Assembly: GCA_029546925.1 (NCBI GenBank)
Contig: JAKPQM010000046.1
Coordinates: forward strand, 1-62,115
DNA: 62,115 nt
Direction: 5' to 3'
Origin: Actinomycetes bacterium
GTDB lineage: Bacteria > Actinomycetota > Coriobacteriia > Coriobacteriales > Atopobiaceae
The notes under the pieces are model-generated. The model was not told the origin of the DNA. It made no database searches and saw only the letters and a list, made by a program, of their open reading frames with translations. Below are positions 55,231 through 62,115 of the stretch, piece after piece. The translations under genes were made by a program, and so were the position numbers. Position 1 is the first letter of the stretch, and each line of letters opens with the position of its first letter.

Positions 55231-57018
55231 ATGGGCATCCTCATCGGACTCGACAAGGTCGGCCACGAGTGGCCCGGCAAGAAGGTGCTCGCAGACATCA
55301 GCATCGGCATCCAAGAGGGAGATCGCATCGGCATTGTCGGCCAGAACGGTGACGGAAAGTCCACGCTGCTCGCCTGCATCGCGAAAGCCCTCGAACCCGA
55401 CAGCGGTTCCGTTATATGGCGCAACAATATCTCGGTGGGCTTTATAGGCCAATCCGATACGCTCGACGATGGGGCGACGGTCAAGCAGGTTGTGCTCGGC
55501 GATCGCGCGGAGTTCGAATGGGCTTCTGACGGCAGGATCCGCTCCATCCTCGCCGAGCTTCTGGGCGATATCCCGCTCGATGCCCTCGTGAGCACGCTCT
55601 CGGGCGGCGAGCGGAGGCGCTGCGATCTCGCCCGCGTCCTCATCGGCACCTGGGATGTGCTGCTCCTCGACGAGCCCACGAACCACCTCGACATGCATGC
55701 CATCTCATGGCTCGCAGCCCATCTCGCGTCACGTTGGCCGGAAGGGGAGGGTGCGCTGCTCGTCGTCACGCACGACCGATGGTTCCTCGATGAGGTGTGC
55801 CAGCAGATGTGGGAGGTCCACCATCGCGCCATCGATCCCTTCGAGGGCGGCTATTCCGCCTATATCCAGCAGCGCGTCGAGCGTGACCGTTCGGCGGCGA
55901 TCAGCGAGGAGCGCAGGCAGAACACGCTGCGCAAAGAGCTCAATTGGCTCGCCCATGGGGCTCAGGCGCGCACTTCCAAGCCCAAGTTCAGGATCGAGGC
56001 GGCGCGTGCCCTGCTCGCCGAGGAACCTCCGCTGCGCAACGGCGTCGAACTCAAGCGGCTTGCGGTCTCGCGCTTGGGCAAACAGGTCATCGAGCTTAAA
56101 AACGTGGGCCTTTCATTCGGCGATACCGCCGTCTTGAAGAACATCGATTGGATCGTCGGGCCGGGAGAGCGCATCTCCATCCTCGGTACGAACGGTGCCG
56201 GCAAGACGAGCCTTCTGCGCATCATGACGGGTCTTCTTCCGCCCACGACCGGAAGCGTCAAAATCGGCCGATCGGTCAGATTCGGCTGGCTCTCCCAGCA
56301 GCTTGACGATCTTCAGGAGAAGGGCGGCTGGCGTGTGCTCGATCTGCTCGCCCGCTATAAGCAGCATCTCATCGTCGAAGGCAAGCCCACCTCGCCTTCC
56401 AAGCTTCTCGAGCGCTTGGGATTCGACGCGTCGGATATGACCACGCGCATCTTCGAGCTCTCAGGCGGGCAGAAGCGCCGTCTGGCGCTTCTGTGCGTGC
56501 TCATCGAGGAACCCAACGTGCTCGTGCTCGACGAGCCGGGCAACGATCTCGACACCGATATGCTCGCCGAGCTCGAGTCCCTGCTCGATACCTGGCCGGG
56601 CACGCTCCTGCTCGTGACCCACGACCGCTATCTGGCGGAACGCGTCGCCGACGACCAGTATGCGCTCATCGACGGAAGCCTCCGCCATGTCCCTGATGGC
56701 ATCGACGGCTATCTGCGCCTCCTCGATGAGCGTATGGGCAAGCGGACCTCCCCATCCGATCCTGCGGCGCGCACGGCACGCGAGAAGTCCGCGAGCTCGA
56801 ATGCCGAGCGCCGCGAGCACAAGAAGCGCCTCGATGCGATCGAGCGCAGGCTCGAGAAGGTCCGCCATGAGCCCGAGCGGATCGAGGCTGAGCTGCATGC
56901 CCTCGATCCTACCGATTACGCTGCGCTTCTCGCAAAGCAGGCCGAGTTGGATGGGGCGCGGGCATTGATCGACGAACTCGAAAGCGAATGGCTTATCCTT
57001 ATCGATATGATCCAGTAA
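55231..57018 (+). CDS. ABC-F family ATPase, Uup-like
   Basis: 595-aa soluble twin ABC protein. Domain 1: GQNGDGKSTLL, LSGGERRRCDLARVL, LLLDEPTNHLD. Domain 2: GTNGAGKTSLL, LSGGQKRRLALLCVL, LVLDEPGNDLD (a Uup-like variation of the EPTNHLD motif). A C-terminal coiled coil with a KKRLDAIERRLEKV pattern binds DNA or RNA in Uup. It starts 3 bases after nfo. Paralogue of the ABC-F gene at 36440 but a different subfamily. Confidence 0.92.
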   Translation: MGILIGLDKVGHEWPGKKVLADISIGIQEGDRIGIVGQNGDGKSTLLACIAKALEPDSGSVIWRNNISVGFIGQSDTLDDGATVKQVVLGDRAEFEWASDGRIRSILAELLGDIPLDALVSTLSGGERRRCDLARVLIGTWDVLLLDEPTNHLDMHAISWLAAHLASRWPEGEGALLVVTHDRWFLDEVCQQMWEVHHRAIDPFEGGYSAYIQQRVERDRSAAISEERRQNTLRKELNWLAHGAQARTSKPKFRIEAARALLAEEPPLRNGVELKRLAVSRLGKQVIELKNVGLSFGDTAVLKNIDWIVGPGERISILGTNGAGKTSLLRIMTGLLPPTTGSVKIGRSVRFGWLSQQLDDLQEKGGWRVLDLLARYKQHLIVEGKPTSPSKLLERLGFDASDMTTRIFELSGGQKRRLALLCVLIEEPNVLVLDEPGNDLDTDMLAELESLLDTWPGTLLLVTHDRYLAERVADDQYALIDGSLRHVPDGIDGYLRLLDERMGKRTSPSDPAARTAREKSASSNAERREHKKRLDAIERRLEKVRHEPERIEAELHALDPTDYAALLAKQAELDGARALIDELESEWLILIDMIQ

Positions 57019-57032
57019 GCAAGGGGACCGCG

Positions 57033-58493
57033 ATGGATGCATTCGATGTCGTGATCATAGGTGCAGGCGTCTCAGGTGCTGCCTGCGCGCGGGAGCTTTC
57101 CAAACGGAGGCTGCGCGTCGGCGTGCTGGAACGCGAGGAGGATGTCTGCTGCGGCACGACCAAGGCCAACTCCGCCATCGTGCATGCGGGCTTCGACGCC
57201 GAACCGGGAACGCTCATGGCTGCGCTCGATGTCCGCGGCGTGGAGCTCATGCCCGAGCTCTGCGCAGAGCTCGCCATCGACCTCGACAATATCGGCTCGC
57301 TCGTCGTCTGCACGGCCGAGGAGGATCTTCCCAAGCTCGAGGGGCTTCTCGAGCGGGGCCGGAAGAACGGCGTCGAGCCTCTGAGCATCGTGCGCGGAGA
57401 CGAGCTACGCGCCCTCGAGCCGAACCTCGCCGATGAGGTCATCGCTGCGCTCTGGGCCCCTGGCGCCTCTATCGTCAATCCCTTCCAGCTCAACTGGGCG
57501 CTCGCCGAGAACGCTCTCATGAACGGCGCCGAGTTCTTCTTCAATACCGAGGTCGTAGGCATCTCCCGCGTAGATGGACTCTGGATGATCTCCACCACGA
57601 GGGGCAGCTTCGCAACGCGCACCGTGGTCAACGCGGCAGGCGTCTATGCCGACGTCCTGCACAACATGGTCTCCGCCGACAAGCTCGAGATCATCCCGCG
57701 CCGCGGCCAGTACCTCGTGCTCGATACCACTGCCGGACAGCATGTCGCCCACACGATCTTCCAACTTCCCACCAAGTACGGCAAAGGAGTCCTCGTCACG
57801 CCCACCACGGCGGGCAACCTCCTCATCGGCCCGACCGCCGAGGACATATCCGATAAGGAAGGGACCGATACGACGGCTGCCGGCCTTGCCGAGGTGCTCG
57901 CGAAATCGGTATTGAGCGTCAAGGATATCCCGTTCCGCGAGACCATCGCCTCGTTCTCGGGCCTGCGCGCACACCGCAGGGAGCATGACTTCCTCATCGG
58001 GGAGCTTCCCGATGCGCCCGGTTTCGTGGACTGCGCAGCCATCGAATCCCCCGGCCTCACCGCCTCTCCCGCAATAGGGGAGATGGTCGCAGGCATCATC
58101 GACGGCATCCTCGATCCGGAGCTGCGCGACGATTTCATCCCCACCCGCACGGGCATTCCCAACGTCGAGTGGGCATGCGATGAGGATTGGGAGGCCCTTA
58201 TCGCGGAGAATGCCGCCTGGGGCCACGTGGTCTGCCGTTGCAGGAAGGTCACCGAAGCGCAGATCGTCGCGGCGATCCGCAGCCCCTTGGGCGCCCGCTC
58301 GCTCGACGGCATCAAACGGCGGACCGAGGCCTGCATGGGACGATGCCAAGCAGGCTTCTGCACACCCAAGATCATGGACATCCTCGATCGCGAGCTCGAC
58401 GATCTCGCTTATGCCGAGATCACGAAGGCAGGCCCCGGATCGGAGCTTCTCATGGGCAGAGCCAAGGAGCTGGGAGGGGGTGGCCTTCTGTGA
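57033..58493 (+). CDS. GlpA-like FAD-dependent dehydrogenase with BFD [2Fe-2S] domain
   Basis: 486-aa flavoprotein. FAD-binding VIIGAGVSGAACARELS at the start, DAO-type core with IVHAGFD, and GRGQYLVL-like PRRGQYLVLD. The C-terminal 90 residues are a BFD-like [2Fe-2S] domain: CRCRKVTEAQI and later CMGRCQAGFC. It resembles anaerobic glycerol-3-phosphate dehydrogenase (GlpA) and related 2-hydroxyacid oxidases. ATG 57033 has AAGGGGACC upstream. It overlaps the next gene by 4 bases, giving a tight three-gene operon. Confidence 0.9.
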   Translation: MDAFDVVIIGAGVSGAACARELSKRRLRVGVLEREEDVCCGTTKANSAIVHAGFDAEPGTLMAALDVRGVELMPELCAELAIDLDNIGSLVVCTAEEDLPKLEGLLERGRKNGVEPLSIVRGDELRALEPNLADEVIAALWAPGASIVNPFQLNWALAENALMNGAEFFFNTEVVGISRVDGLWMISTTRGSFATRTVVNAAGVYADVLHNMVSADKLEIIPRRGQYLVLDTTAGQHVAHTIFQLPTKYGKGVLVTPTTAGNLLIGPTAEDISDKEGTDTTAAGLAEVLAKSVLSVKDIPFRETIASFSGLRAHRREHDFLIGELPDAPGFVDCAAIESPGLTASPAIGEMVAGIIDGILDPELRDDFIPTRTGIPNVEWACDEDWEALIAENAAWGHVVCRCRKVTEAQIVAAIRSPLGARSLDGIKRRTEACMGRCQAGFCTPKIMDILDRELDDLAYAEITKAGPGSELLMGRAKELGGGGLL

Positions 58494-59755
58494 CTGACGG
58501 CTATGGCATCGTGGTCATCGGCGGCGGGCCCGCCGGGCTGGCGGCGGCGGTTGCCGCGCGCGACGCAGGCTGTGCATCCATCCTCGTCATCGAGCGCGAC
58601 TGCGAGTTGGGCGGCATCCTCAACCAGTGCATCCACAACGGCTTCGGGCTCATCACCTTCGACGAGGAGCTCACCGGCCCCGAATATGCCGCGCGTTTCG
58701 AGGAGCTCGCGCGGGCAGGGGGCATCGATTTCATGCTCGACACCATGGTCATCGATATCTCGGCGGATAAGATCGTCACGACCGTCAGCCGGGCAGCGGG
58801 CATGGTGCGCATCCGGGCGAAGGCGATCATCCTCGCCATGGGCTGCCGCGAGCGGCCGCGCGGTGCCCTCAACATCCCGGGTTATCGGCCTGCAGGCATC
58901 TACAGCGCGGGAACGGCCCAACGCCTTGTGAATATCGAGGGTTTCATGCCGGGCCGCGAGGTCGTCATCCTCGGCTCGGGCGACATCGGCCTTATCATGG
59001 CACGACGCATGATCCTCGAGGGGGCACATGTGGCCTGCGTGGCCGAGCTCATGCCCTATTCAGGCGGCCTCAAACGCAACATCGTGCAGTGCCTCGACGA
59101 CTTCGGCATCCCGCTTCTGCTCTCGCATACCGTCGTGCGCATCGAGGGTGCGAAGCGCGTGGAAGCCGTAGTCATCGCCGAGGTCGATGGCTGCGGCAAA
59201 CCCATCCCCGGTACCGAGGTAACCTATCCCTGCGATACGCTGCTGCTCTCGGTCGGCCTCATCCCCGAGAACGAGCTGTCGCTTTCTGCGGGCGTCGATC
59301 TCTCTCCCGTCACGCGCGGACCCGTGGTGAACGAGATCCTCGAGACCGGCGTCGAGGGCATCTTCGCGGCCGGCAACGTCCTCCACGTCCACGATCTGGT
59401 CGATTATGTTTCGCAGGAAGCTGCGGTTGCGGGCCGCAATGCCGCCGCCTATGCCCTTGGCACGCTGGCTGCCCCGAGTTGCTCCGTGCCGCTTGCCGCA
59501 GAAGATGGCGTCCGCTACACCGTTCCCCAGTCCGTCGATCCCGTCCGCATGCCCGAGGAGCTTATCGTGCGCTTCCGGGTGGACAACGTCTACGAGAACC
59601 GCTATGTGTCGGTCTACTTCGATGGAGAGCGCGTGCAGCACCGCAAGCGCTCGATTCTTGCGCCGGGCGAGATGGAGCAGGTCAAGCTCAGGAAAAGCGA
59701 TATCGAGGCCTATGGCCGTCTCGAGAAGATCACCTTCAGGCTCGAGGAGGCATGA
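58490..59755 (+). CDS. FAD/NAD(P)-dependent oxidoreductase
   Basis: 421-aa two-dinucleotide-binding flavoprotein. VIGGGPAGLAAAVAARDAG is the FAD fold, VVILGSGDIGLIMARRM the NAD(P) fold, and GVEGIFAAGNVLHVHDLVDYV the closing FAD segment. ELGGILNQCIHNGFG matches the dehydrogenase paired with GlpA-like enzymes. It probably passes electrons from the first subunit to NAD(P). GTG 58490 overlaps the upstream stop. Confidence 0.9.
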   Translation: MTDGYGIVVIGGGPAGLAAAVAARDAGCASILVIERDCELGGILNQCIHNGFGLITFDEELTGPEYAARFEELARAGGIDFMLDTMVIDISADKIVTTVSRAAGMVRIRAKAIILAMGCRERPRGALNIPGYRPAGIYSAGTAQRLVNIEGFMPGREVVILGSGDIGLIMARRMILEGAHVACVAELMPYSGGLKRNIVQCLDDFGIPLLLSHTVVRIEGAKRVEAVVIAEVDGCGKPIPGTEVTYPCDTLLLSVGLIPENELSLSAGVDLSPVTRGPVVNEILETGVEGIFAAGNVLHVHDLVDYVSQEAAVAGRNAAAYALGTLAAPSCSVPLAAEDGVRYTVPQSVDPVRMPEELIVRFRVDNVYENRYVSVYFDGERVQHRKRSILAPGEMEQVKLRKSDIEAYGRLEKITFRLEEA

Positions 59756-59760
59756 CGATC

Positions 59761-60120
59761 ATGGAGCAGATCCATCTCACCTGCATCAGATGCCCGCGCG
59801 GGTGCCAGCTCGACGTCGAGGTCGAAGATGGCAAGGTCCTCTCGGTTGCGGGCAATGCCTGCAAGCGCGGGGAGACCTACGCGCAAGCCGAGGCAACCAA
59901 CCCCTTGCGCGTCGTGACGTCGTCGGTCCCCGTCACGGGGAGCAAGCTCGCGCGCATGGTTTCCGTCAAAACGGCGGGCGATGTCCCCAAGGCCAAGGTC
60001 CGCGCGGTTGTCGAATCGCTTTGCGGCATCACGGTCGAGGCTCCTATCGCCATCGGAGATGTCATCGTCCGCAATGCCGCAGGCACCGGCGCCGATCTCG
60101 TCGCAACGAGACGGGCCTAG
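59761..60120 (+). CDS. DUF1667 cysteine-motif protein
   Basis: 119-aa protein with CIRCPRGC near the N-terminus and GNACKRGETYA at about 30-40, four cysteines that could bind Fe-S. C-terminal DUF1667 segment is VRAVVESLCGITVEAPIAIGDVIV. It is the third, conserved member of GlpA-like operons in Firmicutes and Coriobacteriia and may be a small electron-transfer subunit. ATG 59761 suits the GAGGAGG (10 bases) better than ATG 59752, which overlaps the previous stop. Confidence 0.88.
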   Translation: MEQIHLTCIRCPRGCQLDVEVEDGKVLSVAGNACKRGETYAQAEATNPLRVVTSSVPVTGSKLARMVSVKTAGDVPKAKVRAVVESLCGITVEAPIAIGDVIVRNAAGTGADLVATRRA

Positions 60121-60428
60121 GCTTCCCAGCGGCAGGCTTCCATATCGACATGCGTCTCATCTCTGAAGGAGATACCCTCGTCGAGGAGCATCTCCTTCTG
60201 TATGTTAGGGCCTCCGAAGGCAAAGCCCGTGGCAAGGGAACCGTCCTTGAAGACAACGCGATGGCAGGGGATGCCACCTCCCATGCCAGGACTCGCATGC
60301 ATGGCGAAGCCCACGAAACGCGCTTTTCTCGGCGCCCCGACAAGGCGGGCGACCTGCCCGTAGGAAGCGACGCGGCCCTCGGGAATCTGCCGTACAACCT
60401 CGTAGACCTGTTCGAAAAACGAATCCAT
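60117..60428 (-). CDS. MGMT-family protein, DNA-binding domain only
   Basis: 103-aa protein equal to the C-terminal domain of O6-alkylguanine-DNA methyltransferase. The winged helix IPEGRVASYGQVARLVGAPRKARFVG and the active-site PCHRVV with C55 are present; the N-terminal ribonuclease-H-like domain is absent. ATL proteins of this size have Trp in place of the Cys; here Cys is kept. ATG 60428 has GGAGAAG 6 bases upstream. Convergent overlap of 4 bases with the DUF1667 gene. Confidence 0.9.
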   Translation of the reverse strand: MDSFFEQVYEVVRQIPEGRVASYGQVARLVGAPRKARFVGFAMHASPGMGGGIPCHRVVFKDGSLATGFAFGGPNIQKEMLLDEGISFRDETHVDMEACRWEA

Positions 60429-60492
60429 GGCAATCTTCTCCATCCGCGGGTATACCTATGACAGTAGCATGTCCGAGAGGGAAGGGGAGAGG

Positions 60493-61065
60493 ATGCAGAT
60501 CGAGAGAGATCGCACCGCGCTTATCGTCATCGACGCGATCGATGCGATCGAAGATGGCGGATCGCACGAGGACAGGGTCTACGACCCGGACAATACCATG
60601 GGCGCGTACCGTAGAAATGTCGGCATCGTGGTGGATCTCTGCCATGCAGCCGGAATTCCCGTGCTCTTCCTGAACGACCAGCACATCCCCGGTATCGACC
60701 ACGAGCTCGAGCTCTGGGGCGAGCATGGCATCAAGGATAGGATGGCCATCTTTCCCGAGGTCGAGGTCTGGGACAGCGACCTCATCATCCCCAAGCGCCG
60801 CTATTCGGGCTTCTTCCAGACCGACTTGGATCTGACGCTGCGCGAGATGGGCGTCGATACCCTGATCGCCGTCGGCGCAGATACCAACATCTGCGTGCTC
60901 CATACCCTCGCCGACGCCTATTTCAACACCTACAAGACCATCGTCGTGGAGGATGCGACCACCACATTTCTCTGTGGAACGCAGGAAGCCGGTATCGAGC
61001 ACTTCGTGAAATGCTATGGCTCCAGCATTGTTTCTGTAGAAGAGCTGAAGTCGTCGCTTGCATAG
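60493..61065 (+). CDS. Isochorismatase-family cysteine hydrolase
   Basis: 190-aa hydrolase. Catalytic Asp is in LIVIDAIDAI, Lys in IPKRRYSGFFQTDL and Cys in GADTNICVLHTLADAYF, the D-K-C triad of nicotinamidases and related amidases. Substrate unknown. ATG 60493 has AAGGGGAGAGG upstream and homology begins there; a longer frame from 60427 overlaps the divergent MGMT gene and is less likely. Confidence 0.9.
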   Translation: MQIERDRTALIVIDAIDAIEDGGSHEDRVYDPDNTMGAYRRNVGIVVDLCHAAGIPVLFLNDQHIPGIDHELELWGEHGIKDRMAIFPEVEVWDSDLIIPKRRYSGFFQTDLDLTLREMGVDTLIAVGADTNICVLHTLADAYFNTYKTIVVEDATTTFLCGTQEAGIEHFVKCYGSSIVSVEELKSSLA

Positions 61066-61085
61066 TTCGCTGCGAACGGTATAAT
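61058..61085 (+). promoter_or_regulatory. Promoter of tRNA-Pro
   Basis: TTGCAT at 61058-61063 and a perfect TATAAT at 61080-61085 with 16 bases between, 12 bases before the tRNA 5' end. The -35 overlaps the end of the hydrolase gene. Confidence 0.82.
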
Positions 61086-61097
61086 CTTCTGTGCTTT

Positions 61098-61174
<77 letters not shown>

Positions 61175-61291
61175 GAGATATCACAGGTCATCCGTATGAT
61201 TCGGCTGGCCTGCTTCTTTTTTGGATCGCGGATAGCCGCAGAAAGCCATGCGGTCGTGCCTGTGTTGGCAGCCGTGGTTTCCATCCTCGGC

Positions 61292-61377
61292 CACGAACAT
61301 CCCCGCCCGAACACGATCATCCCCGGGATGTTCATGAACACCTGCGGGATGATCGTGTTTCGATGGGGATGTTCGTG
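61292..61377. repeat. 86-bp imperfect palindrome
   Basis: Centred between 61334 and 61335. Outer arms 61292-61304 and 61365-61377 pair perfectly (13 bp, CACGAACATCCCC), inner arms 61310-61323 and 61346-61359 pair perfectly (14 bp), and the core TGTTCATGAACA is self-complementary; two 5-base mismatched bubbles separate them. The 243-base gap 61175-61417 has no gene. It could be a large terminator for tRNA-Pro, a mobile repeat, or a protein-binding site. Confidence 0.9.
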
Positions 61378-61417
61378 TAGGCTCGCATCCCTGCAAACCG
61401 TATGGCGCGTGCTAGCG

Positions 61418-61858
61418 CTAGATTCGCTGCAAAGCCTGCTCGACAACATCCCAGAAGCCTGCATCTATGGAATAGATCCCCTGGTAGGGTATCTCCAGGT
61501 ACAGAGCTCCTTTATACTGCAGTCCTCTTTCATCGAAGTAGGCGAATACCGTGATGCTCTCCGAATCCGACACCACGAGCCTGATCCTTGTGGCATTGCC
61601 AGCAGGGCTATCGCTCACGCTTTCTCGTCCCGTGTCTTTTGCTGCGCTCATCGCGCGGATAAGAACCGCTATGATGTTCGGATCATCGATCGCAACGGTC
61701 ACATTGCCCTGCGTTATCTCCACCTTGCGCACCGTCTCAGCGGGCGGAAGCGGTATGGAATCACCTGAGTTCCTGCGGCAGTAGGCAATCAAAAGACCTG
61801 CGGCGAGCAGGGCGAGCACCGCGAGCAGGACAACCCTCCTCATCATCTTTTTGCCCAT
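61418..61858 (-). CDS. Membrane-anchored DUF5301-like protein
   Basis: 146-aa protein with a basic N-terminus and one transmembrane or signal-anchor helix (about 8-26), then an extracytoplasmic domain. The pattern RESVSDSP...IRLVV...YLEIPYQGIYSID resembles DUF5301, a small domain in Firmicutes and Actinobacteria. Function unknown. ATG 61858 has AAGGGAGG upstream; the longer frame to 61921 lacks a site. Confidence 0.65.
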   Translation of the reverse strand: MGKKMMRRVVLLAVLALLAAGLLIAYCRRNSGDSIPLPPAETVRKVEITQGNVTVAIDDPNIIAVLIRAMSAAKDTGRESVSDSPAGNATRIRLVVSDSESITVFAYFDERGLQYKGALYLEIPYQGIYSIDAGFWDVVEQALQRI

Positions 61859-62004
61859 GCTGCCTCCCTTCGAAGCCGTAGCGTTACCTACAAGTATCGC
61901 AGGCGCCCACACCCCGCGCAATCATGTCATCCCTCATGGATCGGTGTTGGCCGAAAGCCCGCCGGAGCGTCTATACTAGGCTCATCCAGAGAGAAAGGCC
62001 GCCC

Positions 62005-62115
62005 ATGGAAGACTTCATCACCTTGGCACATGATCGTTACTCCTGTCGTCGATTCTCCGACAAACCCGTCGAGAGCAGCAAGATCGACCGCATCATCGAG
62101 GCTGCGATTGCCGCT
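62005..62115 (+). CDS. Nitroreductase family protein (5' part)
   Basis: First 37 codons only; the gene leaves the window. The start ITLAHDRYSCRRFSDKPVE matches the nitroreductase N-terminal motif (RxSxRxF), which binds FMN. Later family residues are not visible, so the substrate class is unknown. A possible promoter lies upstream (TTGGCC at 61947, TATACT at 61972, long 19-base spacer), with GAGAAAGG before the ATG. Confidence 0.82.
   Translation, partial: MEDFITLAHDRYSCRRFSDKPVESSKIDRIIEAAIAA

Overview
This is a high-GC bacterial chromosome segment, mostly core genes packed into colinear plus-strand operons. The mix points to the actinobacterial class Coriobacteriia. It carries two-subunit glyQ/glyS, pyruvate phosphate dikinase, folate-dependent trmFO, and a cmk-plsC fusion inside an scpAB-rluB-ispH-der-plsY-gpsA block. 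It also has a three-gene FAD/FAD/DUF1667 redox module. The class assignment is an inference from gene content and order; genus cannot be read from the sequence.

Layout. 1-5216: rpsP end, khpA, rimM, trmD, lepB, glyQ, glyS (ribosome maturation, tRNA modification, secretion, glycine charging). 5256-8561: a half-length PPDK regulatory protein directly before ppdK. 8643-12004: dgt, a membrane-anchored DUF6273 protein, rplS with its own promoter and terminator, and rnhB. 12187-17318: yraN, comM, dprA, trmFO, xerC. 17534-27713: rpsB, tsf, pyrH, frr, uppS, cdsA, dxr, rseP, ispG, proS, which joins translation factors, polyprenyl and phospholipid precursors and the MEP isoprenoid pathway. 27710-28884: a ZIP metal transporter and a small membrane protein on the minus strand.

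29003-34296 is the accessory part. Two tRNA genes (Ala-GGC and a CAT anticodon) are followed by an integrative-element remnant ending before tRNA-Val(CAC). It holds a tyrosine recombinase whose stop codon lies inside the tRNA, a DnaQ-like exonuclease with two C-terminal membrane helices, a CI/LexA-like repressor, a decayed toxin-antitoxin pair, and a strikingly AT-rich two-gene cassette (DUF3795 and a GNAT acetyltransferase). The recombinase appears to lack its catalytic tyrosine, so the element is probably immobile. Between the cassette and tRNA-Val are two copies of a 46-bp palindrome centred on GACTGTACAGTC, one of them perfect. A third, diverged copy sits directly before rnhB at 11176-11221. 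I did not find a known family for this repeat.

34346-40372: an OatA-like acyltransferase, an ABC-F ATPase, and glycogen synthase with a 128-residue Ala/Lys/Pro-rich tail. 40642-50603: a site-2 protease homologue, scpA, scpB, rluB, cmk-plsC fusion, ispH, DUF512 protein, der, plsY, gpsA (chromosome segregation, rRNA modification, phospholipid start, MEP end). 50600-57018: rpe, cysteine desulfurase, zinc-ribbon coiled-coil protein, coaBC, nfo, ABC-F. 57033-60120: the GlpA-like, FAD/NAD and DUF1667 redox module. 60117-62115: MGMT-domain protein, isochorismatase-type hydrolase, tRNA-Pro(GGG), an 86-bp imperfect palindrome, a DUF5301-like anchored protein, and the start of a nitroreductase.

No CRISPR array, rRNA, riboswitch or replication origin was seen.
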